Positions 1-7,821 are shown, numbered from the stretch's first letter. The stretch: 17,003 nucleotides of DNA from Bacteroidales bacterium (GCA_030526455.1 JAUNCU010000043.1:1-17003), one strand, 5' to 3'. Translations and numbers: made by a program. The notes: generated from the letters alone by a model not told the origin.

Positions 1-103
1 CTGCCTACACACATCCAATCCCTCTGGGATTGCGCCGCCTCTCCCATTAGTTTCCCCCTACCTTTTTCCACTGAGTCGGTGTGAGGGGCTGTCCTACTGA
101 GCC
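1..103. other. Intergenic stretch at window edge, no gene seen
   Basis: I see no coding region here. A short perfect inverted repeat lies at 16-22 / 26-32 (arms of 7 bases, loop of 3). The stretch lies beyond the terminator of the MlaF-like gene and probably belongs to the gap before a gene outside the window. Confidence 0.5.
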
Positions 104-147
104 CAAAAAAATGCCGGGAGGCGCTTGTGGGTGGGGCGCTTCCCGGC
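104..147 (-). terminator. Intrinsic terminator after the mlaE-mlaF pair
   Basis: Read on the minus strand, a 12-base stem with one mismatch (arms 136-147 and 113-124, 11-base loop) is followed at once by a run of seven U in the RNA (plus-strand A run 105-111). It lies about 40 bases beyond the stop codon of the MlaF-like ATPase gene. This is the normal form of a rho-independent terminator and ends the minus-strand transcript. Confidence 0.85.
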
Positions 148-186
148 TTTGTTTCTTATTTTTTTGTGGGGGGGTAGTGTGGGGGA

Positions 187-981
187 TTAGTATTCCACTT
201 TTGTTTTTGTGTAGCCGTGCTGGCGGCGGTATTTTCTCACGTCGCGGAAGAGGTCGGTGGCGTAGACGAAGTTGTTGAGGTCTTCGTTGTCCTGGTCGTA
301 GATTTCTTCCTTTGTGCCTACCCAGCCGAGGTGGCCTTTGTTGACGAAGATGATGTTTTCGCCGATACCCATCACCGAGTTCATGTCGTGGGTGTTGATG
401 ATGGTAGTGATGCCAAACTCGTGGGTGATGTCCCACAGGAGTTGGTCGATCACGATCGACGTCTTTGGGTCGAGGCCAGAGTTGGGCTCATCGCAGAAGA
501 GGTATTTGGGATTGAGCGCGATGGCGCGTGCGATGGCGGCGCGCTTTTGCATACCGCCTGAGAGTTCGGCTGGATACTTGTGTTCGCTGCCGGTGAGGTT
601 CACGCGGTCGATACAGAACTGAGCGCGCTCACGCTGCTCGGCGGGGCTCATGTCGGAGAACATCATGAGCGGGAACATCACGTTGCCCATCACGGTTTCG
701 CTGTCGAAGAGCGCCGATCCCTGGAAGAGCATACCTATCTCCTTGCGAATTTCCTTGAGTTCCTTTCTGTTCATCTTGGTGATGTCGCGTCCGTCGTAAA
801 GGATTTCGCCGTGTTCGGGCTTGAAGAGTCCCACGAGGTTTTTCACGAGCACGGTCTTGCCCGAGCCGCTCTGTCCGATGATGAGATTCACTTTGCCGTC
901 GTAGAACTTGGCGTCGATGCTGTGGAGCACCTGTCGGGTGCCGCCGTCGAAGAATTTATCGAGTTTTTTTACTTCAATCAT
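187..981 (-). CDS. mlaF: MlaF-like ABC transporter ATPase (phospholipid transport)
   Basis: This 264-residue protein is the ATP-binding subunit of an MlaEF/MCE-type ABC transporter, which moves phospholipids between the inner membrane and an MCE periplasmic partner. All ABC ATPase motifs are present: Walker A GQSGSGKT (36-43), Q-loop Q87, signature LSGGM (140-144), Walker B ending in D164-E165, D-loop SGLDP (168-172) and the switch histidine H198. The C-terminal 40 residues are basic and aromatic, as in the MlaF extension. The start lies 22 bases after the permease gene, so the two are surely co-transcribed. No MlaD, MlaC or MlaB gene follows, because a terminator comes next. The family call is firm; the substrate is inferred from the MlaE partner. 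Confidence 0.93.
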   Translation of the reverse strand: MIEVKKLDKFFDGGTRQVLHSIDAKFYDGKVNLIIGQSGSGKTVLVKNLVGLFKPEHGEILYDGRDITKMNRKELKEIRKEIGMLFQGSALFDSETVMGNVMFPLMMFSDMSPAEQRERAQFCIDRVNLTGSEHKYPAELSGGMQKRAAIARAIALNPKYLFCDEPNSGLDPKTSIVIDQLLWDITHEFGITTIINTHDMNSVMGIGENIIFVNKGHLGWVGTKEEIYDQDNEDLNNFVYATDLFRDVRKYRRQHGYTKTKVEY

Positions 982-1003
982 AATTGCATGCCTCCTTACT
1001 GTG

Positions 1004-1750
1004 TTACATCAATAAAAGTTTGGTGAGGATGATGTCGCTCACGAGAATGATGATGTTGCTCATCACCACGGCGTCGGTACTGGCCTTGCCCACTTCCACA
1101 GAGCCGCCCTTCACGGTGTAGCCGTAGTAGGCCGATATGCTGGAGATGATGAAGCCAAACACGAGCGACTTGATAAGGGCAAACCACACGTTGAACTGCT
1201 GGAAGTCGGTCTGGATGCCGTAGATGTAGGTGTCGGGGTCGAGGATGCCAGTGTAGCACACCGCCCATCCGCCGAAGAGGGCGGTGACCATGGTGATGAT
1301 CACGAGGAAGGGGAGGATGGTGACCAGGCCGAGCACCTTGGGCATGATGAGATAATTGGCCGAGTTCACGCCCATGATGTCGAGGGCGTCGATTTGCTCG
1401 GTCACACGCATGGTGCCAATCTCCGATGCGATATTCGAACCGATCTTACCCGAGAGAATCAGGCACAGGATGGATGATGAAAACTCGAGCAGGATGATTT
1501 CGCGAGTGGAGAAGCCCACGGTGTAGCGAGGCAGCAGCGGGCTCTGCATGTTGAGTTTGATGAGGATGGTGCAGAGGCATCCTATGAAGAGCGAAACGAT
1601 GAGGATGAGGGGTATGGAGTCGATACCCAGTTTCGATATTTCGTTGAGATAGCGACGGAAGAATTCCTTCCATCGTTCGGGTATGCCAAAACTGCGCCAC
1701 ATGAGCAGGCAGTAGTTGCCAAAGGCTTCAATTCCTTTTATGAGAAACAT
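1004..1750 (-). CDS. mlaE: MlaE-family ABC transporter permease
   Basis: This 248-residue integral membrane protein is the permease half of the MlaEF lipid transporter. The MlaE hallmark lies at 108-123, with I-G-T-M-R-V-T-E-Q-I-D-A-L, the cytoplasmic coupling region. An amphipathic N-terminal helix (about 1-45) is followed by hydrophobic segments near 46-65, 85-102, 135-168, 187-210 and 228-248. The second conserved block, G-Y-x-V-K-G-G-S-V-E-V-G-K-A-S-T-D-A-V-V, is at 210-229. Length matches the family. A Bacteroidota -7 box lies about 28 bases before the ATG, so this is the first gene of the mlaE-mlaF transcript. The E. coli order mlaFEDCB is not followed: the permease comes first and the MCE gene is absent. 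Confidence 0.93.
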   Translation of the reverse strand: MFLIKGIEAFGNYCLLMWRSFGIPERWKEFFRRYLNEISKLGIDSIPLILIVSLFIGCLCTILIKLNMQSPLLPRYTVGFSTREIILLEFSSSILCLILSGKIGSNIASEIGTMRVTEQIDALDIMGVNSANYLIMPKVLGLVTILPFLVIITMVTALFGGWAVCYTGILDPDTYIYGIQTDFQQFNVWFALIKSLVFGFIISSISAYYGYTVKGGSVEVGKASTDAVVMSNIIILVSDIILTKLLLM

Positions 1751-2053
1751 ATTTTATTTTTTTTCAATATTAAGATGCAAATATAGCAAATATGCATTAT
1801 ACAGCGTATCACTGAGCGCTACATTGCCGAATTATGGACCAACATTGAAGTCTAAAAGACTAATGGACGAGAATGGTCGTGGACCTTTGTTGTTACCATG
1901 ACCGACCCTCTCCGAGGCTCGTTGTTGTTATGGATCTGTTCTCCAAGCCGCACTCGCGAATTGCTGCGCAATTCACTCGCTTGCATGGAGTTAACCATAA
2001 TAATCCGTCTCCGACGGCGGTTGACTCAAGCCTTTTGTTTAGCCTTAAGTTCT
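1751..2053. other. Gap of 303 bases with nested inverted repeats, no gene
   Basis: No coding region is convincing here; the short plus-strand open frames look random. Next to mlaE the gap holds that gene's promoter. From 1875 to 2017 it is full of inverted repeats: 1875-1882 / 1896-1903 (one wobble pair); a nested set centred near 1966 with arms 1925-1933 / 1995-2003 (one wobble), 1941-1945 / 1986-1990 and 1958-1964 / 1968-1974 (perfect, loop of 3); and 2005-2009 / 2013-2017. It lies just beyond the stop of the DUF4296 gene, so it may end that operon. It could also be a dispersed palindromic repeat or a small RNA. Confidence 0.6.
1778..1785 (-). promoter_or_regulatory. Candidate -7 box for mlaE
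   Basis: On the minus strand this reads TATATTTG, a match to the Bacteroidota -7 consensus TAnnTTTG. It would place the transcription start about 20 bases before the mlaE ATG. I find no convincing -33 TTTG at the usual distance. Confidence 0.55.
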
Positions 2054-3061
2054 TTATCGCTTAGGTGGGGCTGTGCGGTGTATTACGCCGCTTTTGTTCA
2101 CGCCGGGCTTGGGCGCGTATAGTTTCTTTGCTATAGGCTTGGTTTCGGCGGGGCCTCCTTTTTGCGATGTGGTGCTGCTGCCGTTCGGCTTTTCGCTGCT
2201 GCTTGCCTTGGAGGCGCTATTTGCCTTGGAGGCTTGCTGGCGGCGGTCGATGAACTTTTGCGCACGTATGTTGCTGTAGAGTTTGCGGTCGAGGTGGGTG
2301 CGCAGCAGTGCTATGCTGTCGACGAAAGTGACAGTGCCTGGGCGCGTGAGGTTGTAACTAATGTAGCCGAAGATGCGTCGCACGTTGCGTGTGGAGTCGG
2401 TCTGCAGTGCGATGTCGGTCCATCCTTCGAGCGATGCGTAGCGGCTGTTCACAGCCACACTGCCGTCGGAGTATTCGGCGGCGAGCATGAGGGTGAAGGT
2501 GTTGCCAAATGTGAGCATCTTCATGCCCAGCGCATAGCGGTCGCCGCGGCGGTGCTCGCCATCGGGCTCACACTCGAAGGTGATGTAGCCGCGTTTCAGT
2601 CCGGAGGTGAGCATGAACGTGCGCTCGTCGGTCCAGATGTCGGCGGTGTCGCCCTTTGCGGCGTAGGTGCGTCGCTGCTCCGAAGTGCCGGCATCGTGCT
2701 GGCGCTCGCGTGGACCGGTAGCCAATTCCTCGGCGAGGTTGTTGCGGTCTTCCTGCAGGCGGAGCACCACTTTCTTGTGCACAGTGCTGTAGGCCTCAAA
2801 ATTAGTGGCATACCACACGAGCGACGAGTCGTAGTCGGCCTGCGTGATGCCGTGCTTGAGGAATAGCGACTGCTTAGCCACGCGCTTTGTAGAATCGGTG
2901 GGGAAGCGGTCGTGATTCATCTCTATGATGGCTTCAAGGCGGTAGAGGTCGTAGAGAAAGTCGGCAAGTTTGCTTTCTTTGATCACGCCGTCGGGCGCCT
3001 TGTCGCACCCCGTAAGGAGCACGGCCATTGTGGCAATGAATATGATGAGCCTTGCTTTCAT
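2054..3061 (-). CDS. DUF4296 family lipoprotein
   Basis: This 335-residue protein is an exported lipoprotein of unknown function. Residues 1-18 form a signal peptide with lipobox L-T-G-C and the acylated cysteine C19. Residues about 20-110 fit DUF4296: an N-terminal D-x-x-P-D-G-V-I, then helices with D-L-Y-R-L-E-A and K-H-G-I-T-Q-A-D-Y-D-S-S-L-x-W-Y, ending in a charged coil. Residues about 120-265 look like a beta-rich domain that I do not recognise. The tail (about 275-335) is rich in Ser, Lys, Ala and Pro and probably disordered. The protein seems long for a DUF4296 member. It lies 62 bases after lspA, whose product would process its signal peptide, and is likely last in the ileS operon. 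Confidence 0.85.
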   Translation of the reverse strand: MKARLIIFIATMAVLLTGCDKAPDGVIKESKLADFLYDLYRLEAIIEMNHDRFPTDSTKRVAKQSLFLKHGITQADYDSSLVWYATNFEAYSTVHKKVVLRLQEDRNNLAEELATGPRERQHDAGTSEQRRTYAAKGDTADIWTDERTFMLTSGLKRGYITFECEPDGEHRRGDRYALGMKMLTFGNTFTLMLAAEYSDGSVAVNSRYASLEGWTDIALQTDSTRNVRRIFGYISYNLTRPGTVTFVDSIALLRTHLDRKLYSNIRAQKFIDRRQQASKANSASKASSSEKPNGSSTTSQKGGPAETKPIAKKLYAPKPGVNKSGVIHRTAPPKR

Positions 3062-3108
3062 CGGCTGTAGTTACACATTATATATAATTAGAATTACCCT
3101 TTATGAAA

Positions 3109-3118
3109 AGGCGCGCCT
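3109..3118. repeat. Ten-base perfect palindrome between lspA and the DUF4296 gene
   Basis: AGGCGCGCCT reads the same on both strands and is followed on the minus strand by TTTTC. A tight GC-rich palindrome with a short U run 6 bases past the lspA stop could be a weak terminator or processing site. A second, AT-only palindrome of 12 bases lies at 3077-3088. Confidence 0.35.
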
Positions 3119-3123
3119 CGCGA

Positions 3124-3789
3124 TTAGGATGCAGCCTCTTGGTCGTCGTCGGCCTTGTCGGCTGCCTCGGTGTCGTTATTCTCTTCTTCAGCCACGAGGT
3201 GCTTGCTGTAGAAGCACACTAGCACGAATACGCTCACCGAGAGGCAGGCGTCGGCGAAGTTGAACACTGGCTGGAAGAATTCGCTTCCGCCCAGCAGCGG
3301 CACCCAATCGGGCCAGGTGAAGAGCGGGAAGTAGAACATGTCGACCACGCGGCCGTTGAACAGGCTTTCGTAGCCCCCTTCGGCGGGAAACATTTGCGCC
3401 ACGCTCACCGGGGTGGAAGCGTTGAAGATTTGGCCGTAGAAAATGCAGTCGATCACGTTGCCGAGCGCGCCGGCAGTGATGAGCGCGATGCACGCCACGA
3501 AGCCCTTGGGCACATTGGAAGTGCTTTTGCACAGGCGGGTGATGTAGTAGATGAGGAGCCCAACGGCGATAATGCGAAACCAGGTGAGAAAGAGTTTAGG
3601 TCCCCATTCCCATCCGAACGCCATGCCGTTGTTTTCCACAAATCGCAGGATGAACCAGTCGGTGATGCGCAGGTCTTCATAGAGGGCAAAATTGGTCTTT
3701 ACCCAAATTTTGATGACCTGGTCGATAATCACCGCCGCCGCTATGATGATAGTGGCGAGCCATCCTTTAGAGATATGACGATTGTTCAC
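3124..3789 (-). CDS. lspA: Lipoprotein signal peptidase (signal peptidase II)
   Basis: LspA is the inner-membrane aspartyl protease that cuts the signal peptide off prolipoproteins before the acylated cysteine. The conserved blocks are present: D23-Q-V-I-K in the first membrane segment, V-E-N-N-G-M-A-F-G (51-59), G-A-L-G-N-V-I-D (107-114), and the two catalytic aspartates D150 in G-R-V-V-D and D180 in F-N-F-A-D-A. At 221 residues it is longer than the roughly 165 of proteobacterial LspA. The extra length is a periplasmic insert at about 119-146, a longer loop between the catalytic aspartates, and an acidic cytoplasmic tail at 201-221. It starts 9 bases after the DksA-like gene, so the two are in one operon. 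Confidence 0.96.
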   Translation of the reverse strand: MNNRHISKGWLATIIIAAAVIIDQVIKIWVKTNFALYEDLRITDWFILRFVENNGMAFGWEWGPKLFLTWFRIIAVGLLIYYITRLCKSTSNVPKGFVACIALITAGALGNVIDCIFYGQIFNASTPVSVAQMFPAEGGYESLFNGRVVDMFYFPLFTWPDWVPLLGGSEFFQPVFNFADACLSVSVFVLVCFYSKHLVAEEENNDTEAADKADDDQEAAS

Positions 3790-3798
3790 TGTTGTTGT

Positions 3799-4200
3799 TT
3801 ATCTTCTTCTTTTAATCGTTTTTTGTTTTTGTTGTGCTTCAATTTCTTTTCCTTCAACCGAGAGTGTGGTGTGAGGCACGGCCAGCAAGCGTCCCTTCGG
3901 GATGAGTTTGCCCGTAACGCGGCAAACGCCGTAGGTGCCCTGCTCAATACGCACGAGCGCGCCTTGGAGTTTTTTGATAAACGCCCTCTGGCGCTCAGCG
4001 TTTTCGCTGGCTTGCTCCTTGCTCATGGTGGCTGCTCCGTCTTCAAGGGTCTTGATGCCTGGAGCGCTTTCATCCTTTTGCATGGTGCCCACGAGTTGGT
4101 CGTAGTTTTGTTTAGCCACCTCTATTTTTTCAAGAATCAGTTGTTTGAATTCTTGCAACTCCGCATCGGAGTATCTTACTTTTTCAGGTGATGGGTTCAT
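3799..4200 (-). CDS. DksA/TraR-family regulator, zinc ligands mostly lost
   Basis: This 133-residue protein belongs to the DksA/TraR family, whose members enter the RNA polymerase secondary channel and, with ppGpp, reset promoters. Residues about 10-85 form the two-helix coiled coil, with an acidic turn L-E-D-G-A (52-56) where E. coli DksA has its tip aspartates. The zinc-finger region begins at Y-G-V-C (90-93) and keeps the R-L-x-A-V-P spacing (104-109). Aligned with the four cysteines of E. coli DksA, only C93 remains; the others are T96, S114 and G117. A very basic tail (K-R-R-R) ends the protein. A purine-rich AAAAGGA lies a few bases before the ATG, unusual for this group. It sits 100 bases after ileS and just before lspA. 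Confidence 0.88.
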   Translation of the reverse strand: MNPSPEKVRYSDAELQEFKQLILEKIEVAKQNYDQLVGTMQKDESAPGIKTLEDGAATMSKEQASENAERQRAFIKKLQGALVRIEQGTYGVCRVTGKLIPKGRLLAVPHTTLSVEGKEIEAQQKQKTIKRRR

Positions 4201-4279
4201 GATTGTATCCTTTTGTTATTATTGTTAAGCCAAGTATAAGGTTTTTCGGTATGGGGGGGCATAGGAAAAGAAAAGCCGT

Positions 4280-4310
4280 GAAGGCTAATCCCCGAAGGGA
4301 TTATGCCTTC
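4280..4310 (-). terminator. UUCG-capped hairpin containing the ileS stop codon
   Basis: On the minus strand the last codons and the TAA stop of ileS form the 5' arm of a hairpin: arms 4305-4310 plus 4297-4303 against 4280-4292, 13 pairs with one bulged base (4304) and a UUCG loop at 4293-4296. A stretch with several U follows (about 4265-4277 in plus coordinates). It may be a partial terminator or an RNA-stability element between ileS and the DksA-like gene. Confidence 0.65.
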
Positions 4311-7300
4311 TCGACTGAGAGTTGCAATTCGTATTCGTCCATATCGATAGCGATGGCCTGAGCGGCATCCACTTCGGTGATGTCGATGCTCACGGCCAGC
4401 ACTTGCTTGGCGATGTAGTCCTTGAATTGAGCCACGGCGTCGTTCACGTGCTCGTCGGGAGCAATCTTCACCACGATGCGGTCGGTGATGTTGAAGTCTT
4501 TGCTCTTGCGCACGTTCTGGATGCGGTTCACCAGTTCGCGAGCGATACCTTCCTTGCGGAGGTCGTCGGTGATGGTGATGTCGAGCGCCACGGTGATGTT
4601 GCCTTCGTTGGCCACGAGCCATCCTGGGATGTCTTCGCTGATCACTTCCACGTCGGCGATTTCCACCACGGCTTCCACGCCGTCGAGGTTGAGGGCAATC
4701 TTGCCGTCCTTCTCAAATTGGTTGATTTGCGCCTGCTCAAGCGAAGTGAGCGCGGCGGCGGCGGCCTTCATATTCTTGCCGAATTTAGGGCCGAGTTTCT
4801 TGAAGTCGGGCTTGATGCGCTTCACCAGGATGCCAGCGTCGCCACCCACATAGTTGATGCCCTTCACGTTCACTTCGCCCATGATAAGGTCGGCCACAGC
4901 CTCGATGTCCTGCTTCTGGCTCTCGTCGAGCACAGGCACCATGATGGCGGTGAGAGGCTGCTTCACCTTCAGGTTCTTCTTGCGGCGGAGCGAGAGCACC
5001 ATAGAGGTGATTTGCTGCGCGATAGCCATGCGCTTTTCGAGTTGCGCGTCGATAGCGGCTTCGTCGGCCTTAGGATAGAGCGCCAGGTGCACCGAAGTGG
5101 CGCTGCCGGTGAGGTCGCGGTAGAGTTGGTCGGCATAGAAAGGCGCGATAGGAGCCATGAGCATGGCCACGGTCTTGAGGCACTGGTAGAGCGTTTGGTT
5201 GGCAGCCAGGTCGCCGTCCCAGAAGCGGGCACGGTTGAGGCGCACATACCAGTTGCTCAGGTTGTCGACCACAAATTCGCTGATGGCGCGAGCGGCCTTG
5301 GTGAGTTCGTAGTCTTCAATATTGTAGGTCACGTCTTTCACGAGCGAGTTGAGCACCGAGATAATCCAGCGGTCGATTTCGGGGCGTTCGGCCAGCGGCA
5401 CTTGAGGCGCGTTGAAATCGAAGTTGCAGAGATTAGCGTAGAGCGCGAAGAAAGAGTAGGTGTTGTGGAGTTTTCCGAAGAACTTGCTGCCACTCACTTC
5501 TTCCACGCCCGCCTGGTCAAACTTCAGGTTGTCCCAAGGCGACGAGTTGCTGATCATGTACCAGCGGATGGGGTCGGTACCGTATTTTTCGATAGCCATG
5601 AACGGATCCACGGCGTTGCCCAGGCGCTTACTCATCTTGTTGCCATTCTTGTCGAGCACGAGGCCGTTAGAGATCACGCTCTTGTAGGCTACGCTGTCGA
5701 ATACCATAGTGGCGATGGCGTGGAGGGTGAAGAACCAGCCACGGGTTTGATCCTGGCCTTCGGCGATGAAGTCGGCGGGATAGAAACTGCCGCTGTCCAC
5801 GAGGTCCTTGTTCTCGAATGGGTAGTGGAGTTGGGCGTAAGGCATGGCACCGCTGTCAAACCACACGTCGATGAGGTCGAGTTCGCGCTTCATGGGTGCG
5901 CCACTTTCGCTCACCAGCACGATGTCGTCCACGTAGGGGCGGTGGAGGTCGATCTTGTCGTAGTTAGCGTCGCTGTAGTCGCCCACCACGAAGCCAGCCT
6001 TCTTCCATGGGTTTTCGGCCATCACGCCAGCAGCCACGGCCTTCTCCATCTCGTTGTAGAGTTCTTCCACGCTGCCGATGCAGATTTCTTCGTGGGTGTC
6101 GGCATTGCGCCAGATGGGCAGCGGAGTGCCCCAGTAGCGGCTGCGGCTCAGGTTCCAGTCGTTGAGGTTCTCGAGCCACTTGCCGAAGCGGCCGGTGCCG
6201 GTGTGCTCAGGTTTCCACTTGATGGTCTTGTTCAGTTCCACCATGCGTTCGCGGCAAGCGGTAGAGCGAATGAACCAACTGTCGAGAGGATAGTAGAGGA
6301 TAGGCTTATCGGTGCGCCAGCAGTGAGGATAGTTGTGGGTGTGCTTCTCCATCTTGAAGGCGGTGCCGTTTTGCTTCATGCGAATGCAGATGTAGATGTT
6401 GAGGTCTTCATCCTTGGCGGCAGCCTTGTCGTCGAAGCGTCCGTCCACGGTGTATTTTGGGTCGTAGGCATTCTTTACGAATTTGCCTGCGTATTCCTTG
6501 TATTCTTCTACGTTCACGAAATTGCTCACGAATTCCTCGTCGAGGTCTTCGAAAGTGAAGTAGCGGCCTTCGAAGTCCACCATTGGGCGAGTTTCCATCT
6601 TCTTGTTGATCATGAAGAGCGATGGAATGCCAGCGGCGCGGGCCACGTTGGCGTCGTCGGCACCGAAGGTGGGCGCGATGTGCACGATACCCGTACCGTC
6701 GTCGGTGGTCACGTAGTCGCCAGGGATCACGCGGAAGCCATTGTCGTTGCCCACGATTTTGCCGTCGATTTTGTCGACGGGCTTCACCCATGGGAAGAGT
6801 TGCTCATACTTGATGCCCACGAGTTCGGCGCCAGTGAATTCGGCAATCACCTTGTAGGGGATCACCTTGTCGCCAGGGTTGTAACTGTCGAGGGCGAGTT
6901 CGGCGCCTTCAGCAGCGAAGTAGGCATTGAGGCGCGCCTTTGCCATGATGTAGGTGGCAGGCTTGCCGGTGTAGGGGTTGTAACTTTCCACAGCCACGTA
7001 GTCGATCTTTGGACCCACGCAGAGTGCGGTGTTGGAAGGCAGAGTCCATGGTGTGGTGGTCCATGCGATGATGCTCAGGTTTTCGAAACCGGCGTCCACC
7101 TTGCTCAGGATGTCGGCCACCACCTTGTGGTCGTCCTTCTTCACGGCGAATTGTGCGGTCACGGTCTGGTCCTTCACGTCGCGGTAGCAGCCAGGCTGGT
7201 TCAATTCGTGCGAACTGAGGCCGGTGCCGGCAGCGGGAGAGTAGGGCTGGATGGTGTAGCCCTTGTAGAGCAGGCCCTTGCCGTGGAGTTGCTTCAGCAG

Positions 7301-7783
7301 CCACCAGAGGGTTTCGATATAACTGTTCTTGTAGGTGATGTAAGGATTGTCGAGGTCAACCCAGTAGCCCATCTTGTTGGTGAGGTCGGTCCATTCCTTG
7401 GTATATTTCATCACCTCCTTGCGGCAAGCAGCGTTGTATTCATCCACCGAAATCTTTTTGCCGATGTCTTCCTTCTTGATGCCGAGGGCCTTTTCCACGC
7501 CCAGTTCCACTGGCAAGCCGTGGGTGTCCCAACCCGCCTTGCGGAGCACCTTCTGTCCGTTCATGGTTTTGAAGCGGCACACGATGTCTTTGATGGTGCG
7601 GGCAAGCACGTGGTGGATGCCTGGCATACCGTTGGCTGAAGGTGGACCTTCATAGAACACAAAAGTGGGAGCGCCTTCGCGCTCTTCGATGCTCTTGGCG
7701 AACACATTTTCCTGTTCCCAGAGTTTCAGCACGTCTTTGTTGACGTCGGAAAGATTCAGTTTGCTATATTCTCTAAACTTCAT
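4301..7783 (-). CDS. ileS: Isoleucyl-tRNA synthetase, GxHH variant
   Basis: IleRS charges tRNA-Ile with isoleucine in the cytoplasm and edits misactivated valine. At 1160 residues it has the length of the eukaryote-like type 2 enzymes. The Rossmann catalytic core starts with Y-E-G-P-P-S-A-N-G at 44-52. The first signature motif, normally HxGH, reads G55-I-H-H58. The KMSKS loop is K-M-S-K-R at 716-720. The insert between them carries the editing domain, including T-T-P-W-T-L-P-S-N-T. The C-terminal part holds the anticodon-binding domain (W-Y-V-R-L-N-R-A-R-F-W) and a long type 2 extension. The ATG at 7783 follows a Bacteroidota promoter by about 40 bases. The gene probably leads an operon with the DksA-like gene, lspA and the DUF4296 gene. 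Confidence 0.97.
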   Translation of the reverse strand: MKFREYSKLNLSDVNKDVLKLWEQENVFAKSIEEREGAPTFVFYEGPPSANGMPGIHHVLARTIKDIVCRFKTMNGQKVLRKAGWDTHGLPVELGVEKALGIKKEDIGKKISVDEYNAACRKEVMKYTKEWTDLTNKMGYWVDLDNPYITYKNSYIETLWWLLKQLHGKGLLYKGYTIQPYSPAAGTGLSSHELNQPGCYRDVKDQTVTAQFAVKKDDHKVVADILSKVDAGFENLSIIAWTTTPWTLPSNTALCVGPKIDYVAVESYNPYTGKPATYIMAKARLNAYFAAEGAELALDSYNPGDKVIPYKVIAEFTGAELVGIKYEQLFPWVKPVDKIDGKIVGNDNGFRVIPGDYVTTDDGTGIVHIAPTFGADDANVARAAGIPSLFMINKKMETRPMVDFEGRYFTFEDLDEEFVSNFVNVEEYKEYAGKFVKNAYDPKYTVDGRFDDKAAAKDEDLNIYICIRMKQNGTAFKMEKHTHNYPHCWRTDKPILYYPLDSWFIRSTACRERMVELNKTIKWKPEHTGTGRFGKWLENLNDWNLSRSRYWGTPLPIWRNADTHEEICIGSVEELYNEMEKAVAAGVMAENPWKKAGFVVGDYSDANYDKIDLHRPYVDDIVLVSESGAPMKRELDLIDVWFDSGAMPYAQLHYPFENKDLVDSGSFYPADFIAEGQDQTRGWFFTLHAIATMVFDSVAYKSVISNGLVLDKNGNKMSKRLGNAVDPFMAIEKYGTDPIRWYMISNSSPWDNLKFDQAGVEEVSGSKFFGKLHNTYSFFALYANLCNFDFNAPQVPLAERPEIDRWIISVLNSLVKDVTYNIEDYELTKAARAISEFVVDNLSNWYVRLNRARFWDGDLAANQTLYQCLKTVAMLMAPIAPFYADQLYRDLTGSATSVHLALYPKADEAAIDAQLEKRMAIAQQITSMVLSLRRKKNLKVKQPLTAIMVPVLDESQKQDIEAVADLIMGEVNVKGINYVGGDAGILVKRIKPDFKKLGPKFGKNMKAAAAALTSLEQAQINQFEKDGKIALNLDGVEAVVEIADVEVISEDIPGWLVANEGNITVALDITITDDLRKEGIARELVNRIQNVRKSKDFNITDRIVVKIAPDEHVNDAVAQFKDYIAKQVLAVSIDITEVDAAQAIAIDMDEYELQLSVEKA

Positions 7784-7821
7784 AAAAAAGTTGATTTTGT
7801 TTTCGTTTTTATTTTAATGTG

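Noticed and set aside
1716..2122. Short plus-strand open frames in the gap before mlaE
   Set aside because: They overlap each other in different frames, have no family likeness, and cover the nested inverted repeats.
4322..7639. Open frame of 1105 codons on the plus strand, antisense to ileS
   Set aside because: It mirrors the ileS codons, is full of His/Val/Glu runs typical of antisense translation, and matches no family. The long open antisense frames here follow from rare use of codons such as TTA, CTA and TCA on the coding strand.
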